A stretch of DNA of 64,000 nucleotides, from contig NZ_JAHKRM010000002.1 in the NCBI RefSeq assembly GCF_019396345.1, positions 496,001-560,000 of the forward strand. The letters run 5' to 3'. Shown in pieces: positions 1-7,432 of the stretch (positions are counted from its first letter, which is position 1; each line of letters opens with the position of its first letter). A model generated the notes under the pieces. It searched no databases, had not been told where the DNA came from, and worked only from the letters and a program-made list of their open reading frames with translations. Source of the stretch: Nonomuraea guangzhouensis. GTDB taxonomy: Bacteria; Actinomycetota; Actinomycetes; Streptosporangiales; Streptosporangiaceae. Position numbers and translations under genes: made by a program.

Positions 1-2
1 CG

Positions 3-809
3 GAGCCCGCCGGCGAAGGCGTCATGCCCGGCATCGCGGCCCGGCTCCAGACCGCGAACCACAGCGTGTTCATCAAGGCCGTAGAGGCAGCCGGCATCGC
101 GGCCAAGGCACACCGTACGGAGTCCTGGGCGGCGAGCGTCCTGCCCGACGAGGCTCCCGCACCGCACCTGCTGTGGCGAGGGCAGCAGGACGGCTGGCTG
201 GTGACGGTGTTCGAGTACATCAACGACAACAGCCGCCACGTCGACCTGACACCCGGCTCCCCCGACCTGCCCGCCGTCCTGGACACGGTCTCCCTGCTCG
301 GCGCCCTCCTCACCCCCTGTCCCCGGGGAGGTGCGCCGGTTATCGACAACATCCTGCCCCTCCTGGCCAAGGACTCCCACCTACGCGACAAAGGCATCCC
401 CGCCGACCGCGACCTGTACGACACCGCGATCGAACGCTTCGAGCCAAGCGACCTCCGCGGCAACACCCTGCTGCACTACGACCTCGGTTCGAGCAACATG
501 CTCATCTCCCAGGGGAGCGTGTACGTCATCGACTGGTCGTACGCCGCTCGGGGCGCCGCCTGGATCGACGCGGCCATGCTCGCCCCACGCCTCGTCGAAG
601 CCGGACACACCCCACCAGAGGTGGACGAGCTACTGTCCCGCGTTCCGTCGTGGACGTCCGCCCCGCCCGACGCGGTGATCGGGCTGGCGGCACTGTGGAC
701 GCGGTTCCGCATCTACAAGGCTCGGTACGGGCCGGAGGAGATGCGCGAGTTCCGGGCGAGGGCGGCGGTGGCGGGGAAGACGTGGCTCGCGTACCGACAA
801 TCCTTGTGA
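3..809 (+). CDS. Phosphotransferase of the APH/choline kinase family (5' end outside window)
   Basis: Kinase-like phosphotransferase that would transfer phosphate from ATP to a small molecule; the substrate is unknown. The reading frame is open to the window edge, and the first visible residues resemble the glycine-rich ATP loop of APH enzymes, so the ATG at 24 is probably internal. Counting from that ATG, the nucleotide-binding lysine lies in VFIKAV (K18), the catalytic-loop motif HxDxxxxN is at 151-158 (HYDLGSSN), and the metal-binding Asp is in VIDW (170). This motif order is that of aminoglycoside phosphotransferases and their many relatives of other function. A resistance role cannot be read from the sequence. 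The gene is followed by a tandem-repeat array and a long hairpin. Confidence 0.8.
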   Translation, partial: EPAGEGVMPGIAARLQTANHSVFIKAVEAAGIAAKAHRTESWAASVLPDEAPAPHLLWRGQQDGWLVTVFEYINDNSRHVDLTPGSPDLPAVLDTVSLLGALLTPCPRGGAPVIDNILPLLAKDSHLRDKGIPADRDLYDTAIERFEPSDLRGNTLLHYDLGSSNMLISQGSVYVIDWSYAARGAAWIDAAMLAPRLVEAGHTPPEVDELLSRVPSWTSAPPDAVIGLAALWTRFRIYKARYGPEEMREFRARAAVAGKTWLAYRQSL

Positions 810-984
810 GGTGCTGAGCCGCTGACGTTCAACGGCGCTGACGGTCTCGACCGCCACTGACGTACTCGACCGCTGACGCGCTTGGCCACTGGCGGGCCCG
901 ACCGCCGCTGGTGTGCTGAGCCGCTGGTGTGCTCGACCGCCACTGACGTGCCGGGCACCGCTGACGCGCTGAGCCACAGGTGTG
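808..984. repeat. Degenerate tandem array, 16/19-bp units
   Basis: About ten imperfect units start immediately after the phosphotransferase stop. Units are 16 or 19 nt long (one is 18) and follow the pattern GACGTGCTCGACCG(CCA)CT. The longer unit differs from the shorter by a CCA insertion. Clear unit borders lie at 824, 840, 859, 875, 891, 910, 926, 945 and 963. No gene is seen here. Confidence 0.75.
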
Positions 985-1069
985 AGCGCAGCTGGGGATC
1001 TCGGGCGGGGATTCTCAGGCGGGGGCCACAGATGTGGTGAGCAACTAACGCCCTGAGCCCGCGCCGAAA

Positions 1070-1133
1070 GCGCCCGCCCAGACAAGGGGCGCTCGCCGGG
1101 AGGGGGGCGAGCGCCCTCTGCCTGGGCGGGCGC
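1070..1133. other. Long near-perfect hairpin (28-bp arms)
   Basis: Bases 1070-1097 and 1106-1133 are reverse complements at 25 of 28 positions, separated by an 8-nt G-rich loop. No T-run follows on either strand, so it is not a classical intrinsic terminator. It sits in the gene-free stretch 810-1237 between the phosphotransferase and the IS21 remnant. A further partial copy of the right-arm edge (CTCTGCCTG) follows at about 1134. Confidence 0.8.
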
Positions 1134-1237
1134 CTCTGCCTGAGCGGGACGCCTTCGCATAGGGGCCGCCTTCGCCTGGCAGGCCTGCCGCGGCTAACTC
1201 GTCGACCACTGCCTGCCCTGAAGCCAACCGCCGACTG

Positions 1238-2029
1238 TTAGACCCGGACCTGGCGGCCGATGAACCGGGTCGGGACCGAGTAACGGTTGGTGCGGACGGT
1301 GATCTGGGAGAACCGGTCGACCCGTGGGGTGAACCAGCGGCCGGTCTCGAACGTCTCGACGGGCAACGGCTTCAACGACGGCCGTTCGACGGCGAACAGC
1401 TCGCCGATCGTGCGGGGACGGGTCCCGATCCGCCGGGCCTCGTCGGCCAGATCCCACTCGTCGATCAGCATGTTCAAGTGCGCCAGCGAGTCGATCTCGG
1501 GGACGGGAACGAAGTGGTTGCGGCGAAACCAGCCGATCTGGCCCTCGAGGCCGCCTTTCTCGTGAGCGCCCTCGATTCCCGGCGTGCAGTAGAACGGCTC
1601 GATGCCGTAGTGGGACCGAAATGCGGTCCACCGGTCGGTCTCGACCCGGCGCCGCGTGAAGCCGAGCACCGACGCTTGGCGACGTAGGCGCGCACGACCT
1701 GGTAGGACACGTCGTCCATCGCGTGCTCGTCGATCAACCGGCGATAGATCCGGACCACCGTGTGACGCTGCTTCCTCGGCGCATCCAGATCAGCCAGCAG
1801 CATCTGGCTTGAACGGATCCAGCTTGGAACGGCGAGGCGCGTACGGTTCCCGAGGTTGCGGCCACGCCGAACTCAGCGCCTTCTGAACAGTCCGCCAGCC
1901 CACCCGGTACTTGCGCTCCAGCGCCCGGTTCGACATGCCCTCGCGAGCGTCACGCCGCAGCGCGGCATACAACTCGACCTTCGACTGACCAGGCGGCATC
2001 GGCGGTGCTCCTTCACTGAGCACATTCAC
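1238..2029 (-). pseudogene. istA: IS21-family transposase (IstA) remnant, copy 1
   Basis: Broken IstA-type transposase in three pieces. The N-terminal helix-turn-helix part lies at 1790-2029 (SKVELYAALRRD, SNRALERKY). A frameshift caused by a small deletion near 1800 moves into the segment with DAPRKQRHTV and VRAYVAKRR. Around 1672 the frame jumps directly to the C-terminal integrase-core part with GFTRRRVETDR, FRSHYGIEPFYC and GAHEKGGLEGQIGWFRRNHF. The middle of the DDE domain is therefore deleted, and the C-terminus stops early after RFIGRQVRV. No IstB ATPase gene accompanies it. The element is inactive; the family assignment rests on the characteristic GIEPFYCxPG and EGQIGWFRR motifs. Confidence 0.85.
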
Positions 2030-2231
2030 CTTGCCACCGCAACCCCGCGAGTGACATTACTTCTCACGAACAACTTCCCAGCTAACCAGCCGGTGACATC
2101 CACTCAGACGGACAACTGACAACCCACAAACACCGTCAGAGCCATCCTTGCGAAAACCATTGGTGCCCGGCTTGCTCCGCTGATGAACTGACGTCCTACC
2201 GTGAGTCTGCCGCGTGACGGAGGTAGTGGTT

Positions 2232-2987
2232 GTGACAGGTTATGACGTGCTTGCCGAGGTGTACGAATGGCTCATCTCGGATGCAAAGTTGCCTCCAGCC
2301 GAGTTCGCTGCGTCGTTCGACGGCGTCCTCAATCTCCTGCCGTCGAACGCTCACGTCCTCGACTGTTCGTGCGGAACCGGACAGTTGGCGGTTGGCCTCG
2401 CCGGTCGTGGCATGCAGGTTGTCGCAACTGACGCCAGCGAGGCGATGGTTCGTCGGACTGCAGAGTTGTCTGAGGAGTTCGGGGCATCCGTCCAGGCCGT
2501 ACGGGCGAACTGGGAAGAGTTGCCCGACCATTTCCAGGACAACACGTTCGACATGGTGTTCTGCGTTGGCAACTCGCTTCACCATGCCACGGGCGCGACA
2601 GGCAGGGGTGCTGCTCTGGAGTCGATGTCACGGCTTCTGCGCCCCGGCGGGCGCTTGGTACTCACATCCCGCACTTGGGAACTCGTGAGGGCCAGAGGTT
2701 CCCGGCTGGACATCAGTGACCGACTCGTCCGCCGGAACGGTCGCGATGCCATCGTGGTCTACCGCTGGGAGATTGCGCCGCATTGGGAGGAGGAGCACCA
2801 CATCGAGATTGCGATCGCGCAAGTTGATGCGACCGGGTTGGTTCTTGTCCGCTCGGAACTGCTGTCCTGCTGGCCCTACCGGTACGAGGAACTCGAAGTC
2901 GAGCTGCACCGGGTCGGACTCCAAACGGAACTGAGCACGTTCGATCTTGAGGCCGAGAACTACATGGTGGTCGCGAGCAAGGTATAA
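2232..2987 (+). CDS. Class I SAM-dependent methyltransferase
   Basis: Predicted methyltransferase of the Rossmann type; the acceptor is unknown. Motif I VLDCSCGTG is at residues 42-50, the acidic end of beta-2 follows in VATDAS, and a post-motif RLLRPGGRLVLTSR lies in the second half. GTG at 2232 is preferred because GGAGG ends 8 nt upstream; an earlier in-frame GTG at 2214 lacks this. Codon use and base composition are visibly less GC-rich than in the core genes of the window. The gene stands alone between two copies of the same IS21-type remnant, so arrival by transfer is likely. It could modify a small metabolite or an antibiotic target; nothing here decides. Confidence 0.8.
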   Translation: MTGYDVLAEVYEWLISDAKLPPAEFAASFDGVLNLLPSNAHVLDCSCGTGQLAVGLAGRGMQVVATDASEAMVRRTAELSEEFGASVQAVRANWEELPDHFQDNTFDMVFCVGNSLHHATGATGRGAALESMSRLLRPGGRLVLTSRTWELVRARGSRLDISDRLVRRNGRDAIVVYRWEIAPHWEEEHHIEIAIAQVDATGLVLVRSELLSCWPYRYEELEVELHRVGLQTELSTFDLEAENYMVVASKV

Positions 2988-3089
2988 ACACCGGACTCTC
3001 AGTCCCTGGCCGGACCGCGCGGTTGCTCGCAGGACGCTTGCGCCCTCTCATCGGTGCGGGTTCAAGTGGTCAACGCAACGCCTCGGACG

Positions 3090-3409
3090 AGGAGTGCTCG
3101 TCGATCAGACGGCGGTAGATCCGGGGTGACGGTGTGGCGCTGTTTCCTGGTCGCGTCCAGATCAATGAGCAGGATCTCGTCGATCAGCAGCGTGAACGGA
3201 TCCAGCTTCGACGGCCGCGCCGAAGCGGTTGTCGTGCGTGGCTGCGGCCAAGCCGAGGGCAGGGCCTTGTTGACCGTGCTCCAGGTGACGCCGTACTTGC
3301 ACTGCAACGCCCGGTTCGACATGCCATCGCGGGAGTCGCGCCGCAGCGCGGCGTACAACTCGACCTTCGACTGGCCAGGCGGCATCGGGGGTGCTCCTTT
3401 ACTGAGCAC
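3090..3409 (-). pseudogene. istA: IS21-family transposase (IstA) N-terminal remnant, copy 2
   Basis: Second, shorter copy of the same transposase as at 1238-2029. It contains the N-terminal part (SKVELYAALRRD, SNRALQCKY, KLDPFTLLIDEILLIDLDA, RKQRHTV), then loses frame at about 3130 and all similarity near 3090. The DNA upstream of both start codons is alike (GTGCTCCTT.ACTGAGCACAT and CACGAACAAC), so both copies retain the same element end. Copy 2 still has the LLIDEILL segment that copy 1 has lost by a small deletion, so the two decayed independently. Confidence 0.8.
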
Positions 3410-3435
3410 ATCCAGCTTGACACCGCAACCCCGAT

Positions 3436-3470
3436 GGTGACGTCAGCTTTCACGAACAACTGACGTCACC
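3436..3470. other. Inverted repeat at the IS21-type element end
   Basis: GGTGACGTCA (3436-3445) and TGACGTCACC (3461-3470) form a perfect 10-bp inverted repeat around CACGAACAAC. The equivalent region of copy 1 (2051-2074) retains GTGACATTAC and CACGAACAAC. It marks the outer end of the transposase element, or a remnant of its terminal transposase-binding sites. The exact element boundary cannot be fixed. Confidence 0.5.
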
Positions 3471-3504
3471 AGCTACCGACAGAACCACAGCTCGGTATCG
3501 AGGA

Positions 3505-3790
3505 TGCGTCGGTGGTGAAGCGGTACACCGAGCGGCCGAAGACGGCGTACGAGCACGCGTGAGAGATCCGGGACGCCTACGAGTACCACGAGTACGAGGA
3601 TGCGGAGTGGTCGCGGCGGTTCCGCACGTTCCTGCACGGACGGGCCTGGACGCACGCCGAGGGCCCCAAGGCGCTGTTTGACCACGCGGTGGGCTGGTTG
3701 CGCCGCAACCGGGTGCTGCTGCCGGGGGTGAGCGTGCTTGCCCGGCAGGTGTCGGAGGTGCGGAAGGTCGCGGACAGGCGGCTGCACCAC
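3505..3790 (+). pseudogene. tnpA: Tn3-family transposase N-terminal fragment (DUF4158 type)
   Basis: Translated on the plus strand this stretch reads SVVKRYTERPKTAYEHA, a UGA stop, then EIRDAYEYHEYEDAEWSRRF, FRTFLHGRAWTHAEGP and LFDHAVGWLRRNRVLLPGV. This resembles the N-terminal DUF4158 domain of Tn3-type transposases. The UGA at about 3557 stands where such proteins usually have Trp. Similarity ends near 3790, and neither the catalytic part nor an upstream start is present. It is a dead fragment. Confidence 0.7.
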
Positions 3791-3819
3791 ACTTCGGGGC
3801 GAGCCCCCGCCGCGCCGCC

Positions 3820-3990
3820 GCCATCCGCGACCGGCGCGCCGCTGTACTGGCCGCCGCCCACGCCACTCATCCCAAACGGTTCGCCAGCGGCGGCCTGCCC
3901 ACCCCGCCCGACCTGCCCGGCCCCGCCCGGATCAACAAGCCCAAGACCAACGCACCCGAGGACGCCACAGAGAAGACAACACAGAATTAG
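3820..3990 (+). pseudogene. IS3-type transposase C-terminal fragment
   Basis: A different plus-strand frame from the Tn3 piece reads AHATHPKRFASGGLPTPPDLPGPARINKP and ends at TAG 3988-3990. The motif HPxRFxxGxPxPPxLPxxxxINKP is typical of the last 40 residues of actinobacterial IS3-family integrases. Only this tail remains, joined directly to the Tn3 fragment. Confidence 0.5.
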
Positions 3991-4080
3991 CCCAGCTCAA
4001 CTGCCTTGATCCAATTGACAGGTTCCGTTTCGCCGCAGGCCCTGAGGGGAAACCCATGTGGGCACTCCCTGCAGCGACAA

Positions 4081-4113
4081 GATCCCGCCCGATCATGATG
4101 ATCAGACGGGATC
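4081..4113. other. Inverted repeat, possible terminator of the secreted-protein genes
   Basis: GATCCCG (4081-4087) pairs with CGGGATC (4107-4113), and the inner segment GATCATGATGATC (4091-4103) is itself near-palindromic. It lies about 130 nt beyond the stop of the minus-strand gene ending at 4246. No T-run is present. A terminator is possible but unproven. Confidence 0.3.
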
Positions 4114-4245
4114 CGTCAACATCATCAGCCGATTCGAGAACATCATTGCCGCCTGGGCGGTTTCTCGATCAGCATGCTGGTCGAGCGCGCCATCCGGTAC
4201 ACGATGCTGCATCTAGGTTCGCAGGGCGCGGACCAGGATGTGCCT

Positions 4246-4668
4246 TCACTGCTTGACTTGCGGGTGCTTAGCGGCGATCGCGGCGTCGGGATCGGAAAGG
4301 CAGACCCCTACGCACTCATGCTCGAAATTCGCGCTGCTGGCCCGAGCGGAACCACATCCCGCGATGCTGGGCCAAGGAGCACCTGCCCAGGGCCCACGGA
4401 CGACCCTAAGGTCGCTGCACGTCACGGCGACGCGGTACCTGGTCCTGCCGGCGACGGCGGTGCTGCATGCCGTCCAGGCCCCGTTGCCATCGTCAGTGAA
4501 GTAGACCGGACACCAGATGTGGTCCGCAGCGTTCGAGGTGGAAGAGGCGGAGGCCGGGACCGCTGTCAGCGATATGCCGGCGACTGCAGCGAACACCGTG
4601 ACGAGCGCCAAAGCGGTATGGCTCAATGCGATTTCTACTTGCTTCGCGACGGATTTGACAGCGAGCAC
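4246..4668 (-). CDS. Secreted protein of unknown function
   Basis: Protein of 140 aa that I do not recognise. The GTG at 4668 is preferred because GGAAGGA lies about 8 nt upstream; a longer frame reaches 4716. The N-terminus has a basic stretch, a hydrophobic core (LALVTVFAAVAGISL) and an Ala-x-Ala cleavage region (VPASAS), which is a Sec signal peptide. The mature part contains five cysteines (WCPV, ACST, TCSD, GCGS, then EC and VCL), suggesting disulfides outside the cell. It lies downstream of another secreted cysteine-rich protein on the same strand, in DNA of lower GC next to transposase debris. Confidence 0.6.
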   Translation of the reverse strand: MLAVKSVAKQVEIALSHTALALVTVFAAVAGISLTAVPASASSTSNAADHIWCPVYFTDDGNGAWTACSTAVAGRTRYRVAVTCSDLRVVRGPWAGAPWPSIAGCGSARASSANFEHECVGVCLSDPDAAIAAKHPQVKQ

Positions 4669-4901
4669 TGTGGCTTTCCTTCCGGATTCGAGCGCCGTTT
4701 CTGGGTGCTCCCGCAATTTACCGGAACGATCTTTTATGAAACTTTGCTGCTCCTGTCAGTCGGTTTGATAAGAGCATTACGAGGTTCTCGGTCGAAGCAC
4801 TGTTGGCAGCAGTTCTACAGGTATGGCCACTTGAGTGACTGTGCCATGGACCCGTCGAAGTTCACGCATAACAGCGCATCGGAGCGTATGGCCGGCTCAG
4901 G

Positions 4902-5825
4902 TCACAGCGCACAATACGGCGCGGGCCCCGGCGGGAGAGAGCACGGGCCAACGTCCAGGGTCCAGGAAAGCGAGAACATCGGCGTTCCCCCGATGGGGAC
5001 ACCTATGCCCAGAAGGAATCCGGTTTCTCGCTTGTCCCGCGACCAGTACGATGTGCCGATCCATCTCACCTCCATTTGCGGCCACGTGGGCGAAGGTGAA
5101 GTCTCCAGAGCCAGCTTTTCACAGGTTTGCAGGGAGGTACCGGCCGAGACGGGCCCGGCCGTGATGTTGAGAGGTATGCTTCCGCAGCCGCTCAGCGTCG
5201 TGCTGCCCCTCGGGCTGTAGTCATTCAAGACCATCGGTGCCGAGGTGGCCGAGGGACGAGCCCCCACCGAGCAGGCGTAGACCTGCCAGAAGTCGGGGCC
5301 ACCTTCCCGCGCGCCACAGGTCGCATAGACACGGGCCGCGTAGTTCCAGCGCGTTGCACCGACATAGTTCATGATCCCCCATTGGAAGCAGTAGGGTTGC
5401 ATGATGCCGACGCGGGCTGCGTCTTCGAACGGGCCCCAGCACTGCGGCTGCTGCCACTGTGTTTCCGCTTGGGTTGTCACGTTGCCGTCGGCCTGTATGG
5501 CGGAGGGAGTCGGCGTGTCGGTTTGTCCCGTGACCGTCTTACGACCCGAGGCATCGGTCGCCACGTTGACAGTTACCGGCGCGCTGCCGCGAGGCTTGAC
5601 GATACAGCCTTCCCCGTAGTCTTGAACCTCGTAATCATGGGCGCTGATGCTGAGCTTCAGTCGATCCTTCGTCAGCCGAACGAATTTGTGGATGGCTGCC
5701 TGTTGCTCGCTGATGCTGCCACATTCCGAAGCCGACGCGCGACTGGTTTCCGCGGCTCCCGTGCCGGATGGCAGTGTTACAAGGGTGATCGCGGCGGCGA
5801 CTATCGCCGATAATAGCTTTTTCAC
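4902..5825 (-). CDS. Secreted cysteine-rich protein of unknown function
   Basis: A 307-aa protein starting at GTG 5825 behind AAAGGA. A signal peptide is clear: MKK, a hydrophobic run (AIVAAAITLVTL) and cleavage near GTGAAE. The mature protein has an N-terminal part rich in charged residues (about 35-75), a Thr/Asp linker (about 90-115), and a C-terminal domain of about 170 residues with many Trp, Tyr and Cys (QCWGPFEDAA, PYCFQWG, WNYAARVYATCG). Ten cysteines outside the signal suggest disulfide bonds. I cannot assign a family. It is probably exported and may bind the cell surface or attack something outside. It forms a minus-strand cluster with the secreted protein at 4246-4668. Confidence 0.7.
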   Translation of the reverse strand: MKKLLSAIVAAAITLVTLPSGTGAAETSRASASECGSISEQQAAIHKFVRLTKDRLKLSISAHDYEVQDYGEGCIVKPRGSAPVTVNVATDASGRKTVTGQTDTPTPSAIQADGNVTTQAETQWQQPQCWGPFEDAARVGIMQPYCFQWGIMNYVGATRWNYAARVYATCGAREGGPDFWQVYACSVGARPSATSAPMVLNDYSPRGSTTLSGCGSIPLNITAGPVSAGTSLQTCEKLALETSPSPTWPQMEVRWIGTSYWSRDKRETGFLLGIGVPIGGTPMFSLSWTLDVGPCSLPPGPAPYCAL

Positions 5826-6343
5826 GACTGTCCTTTCTCACGCTGCGTCTTGACTGGAAGAGTACTGGGGTAAGTTGTGGAACGGTGGAGTTCGCGCCTC
5901 TTTTGCTGACTTGAAGGGCGGGAGGAGCGATCTCGTGATCGTCGCGGCGATGATCCGCGCACGTGAAGTCCCGATCTCCATTGATATTGTTGCGATCGAT
6001 ACGCTTCCCGCTGTGGACATTCCGGCTTTCACGTGCCACGTCGACTGCGTGCCACGCTTCGACGGTAAGATATGTTCGTTCCACCGTCGATCAGCGCTTG
6101 GGCTCACCGACTTCTGCCCCGCGTGCCGACAATGCGATATTGTGGACGGCGTACCGTAGTTTGCCGAGAATGACGGTGGGGATGACGCCCATGCGACCGT
6201 CGCTGCCATTGCTGCCTAAAGAGACGAAGATCGCAGGGTGGTCTCATTTTGATACACCATGATTTTGGATGCGGCCGCATGACCGTTTCCCCGCCATATT
6301 GCTATTCAGAATCGGCTGGCTTCAGTCACTGACAGTGCTTCAA
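5826..6343. other. Gene-free stretch
   Basis: No convincing gene is visible in these 518 bases. Open frames on both strands have no ribosome binding site and no protein-like composition. GC content is visibly lower than in the core genes. The stretch probably holds the promoter of the secreted protein starting at 5825. Confidence 0.4.
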
Positions 6344-6616
6344 TCACGCCCAGGCGAACCACCACCCTCCTCCGGTTGGGTGATACCTGCACGGGTCGGT
6401 AATGACGTGCTCGATATCCCATTCTCTCTGCGACCTCTGGCACTCGGCCAAGCTGCCGAACGGGCCTATCCACCCGTTCATGAAATAGCCTGCATCGCTG
6501 CTCGATGATTGCGGTCCGCTAAACTGGCCGCCCTCAGCGGCGACCGCCGGCACGATCGGCACGGCCATTGCAGCCATGATGGCCGAGCCCATGACGAGCC
6601 TTGCCACAAATCTCAT
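6344..6616 (-). CDS. Small secreted protein of unknown function
   Basis: A 90-aa protein with ATG at 6616 and AAGGAGG about 9 nt upstream, a strong ribosome binding site. Residues 1-27 form a signal peptide (MRFVARLVMGSAIMAAM, cleavage after AVAA). The mature part of about 63 aa has the segments GYFMNGWIGPFGSLAECQRSQ and CRYHPTGGGWWF, with two cysteines likely to form one disulfide. Small exported proteins with a PFGS..EC pattern occur in actinomycetes without known function. It could be a peptide-like inhibitor or a cell-wall protein; this is inference. It lies in the same lower-GC region as the other two secreted proteins. Confidence 0.65.
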   Translation of the reverse strand: MRFVARLVMGSAIMAAMAVPIVPAVAAEGGQFSGPQSSSSDAGYFMNGWIGPFGSLAECQRSQREWDIEHVITDPCRYHPTGGGWWFAWA

Positions 6617-7432
6617 CTGCCAGGTCCTCCTTCTCTGGAAAGTTCTCCTCCTGAGGGCGTTGCGCCGGATTCCATAAACGCGAACGCGATGAACGTCGCC
6701 AAGCCCCTTGACGAATCGACGCTAGCGCTCAAGAAGTCGCCATAAGAAGGTGTCCCATGGCTGCTGTTCCGGCGGCGGTATACCGAGCAACAACACGCGA
6801 TTGTTTACTCGGATGGCTTGGATCATAGATCGTCTCGCTTTCGTCTAGCTGTCGCCAAGCTGTCGTCGAGCAGTCACGGCTCGTGGACGTCGATCAATTC
6901 TTTAATTCGCATGATGTGCCGCCAATCGAGAGCGCGGAGACGGGAATGGTGATGACGTACGCCGCGTTGGTACCCACATTCGACATACATGGCCCAGGAA
7001 CGCAGGCCCCACGACCTGCCCGAACGGGGTCGTCACCGGCCCGGCATGAAGATCAACTGCCTTCCGCTAGCTTCTGCGCTCAGCCCATCGAGGCCCCCGG
7101 CCCACCGCCGCGGGTCGGCGGCTTCGGCACGTACCTGCCGATGCCGTTGAGGGCTGGCAGAGAAATCACACGCTGAGTTGATCTTGTGCGTGATGGTGCT
7201 GCGCTGGGAGTGTAGGTGGTGAGATCTGCTGCGGTGCAGAGGCGCTTGGGCACGGGCGTGATCGTGTAGCCCGCCTGTTCGACCAGGGGCCGCCGGAGGG
7301 GGCGTCCGCCTCAGGAGTCAGCCACCTCAGGAGTCAGCCACCGGAGAAGACAGACACCGGAGGGGCAGCCGCCTGAGGGGTCGACCGCGCCCGATGGGCC
7401 GGTGCCGGACGCCACCAACGGCAGATCGTTGG
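6617..7432. other. Gene-free stretch with a 16-bp tandem array
   Basis: No supported gene is seen in 816 bases. Bases 7293-7387 hold a tandem array, listed separately. Small open frames around 6883-7176 lack a ribosome binding site and protein-like composition. In Streptomyces, comEC is usually followed by holA and rpsT on the same strand; neither is here. Confidence 0.5.
7293..7387. repeat. Tandem array of six 16-bp units
   Basis: Six units follow the pattern CC(G/T)(G/C)AGGAGTCAGCCA. Units two and three (7309-7324 and 7325-7340) are identical. The others, starting at 7293, 7341, 7357 and 7372, diverge, and one is 15 nt long. The array lies just past the comEC stop codon. Confidence 0.8.

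Noticed and set aside
3436..3470. Phage attachment site, because of the repeated TGACGTCA palindrome
   Set aside because: There is no integrase or tRNA gene nearby, and the position matches the end of the IS21-type remnant in both copies.
4174..5220. A 348-codon plus-strand open frame
   Set aside because: It is antisense to two genes with clear signal peptides and ribosome binding sites on the minus strand; its own translation has neither.
6883..7176. A 97-codon plus-strand open frame as a gene
   Set aside because: No ribosome binding site, no signal or fold pattern, and Pro/Arg/Gly-rich composition typical of random high-GC DNA.
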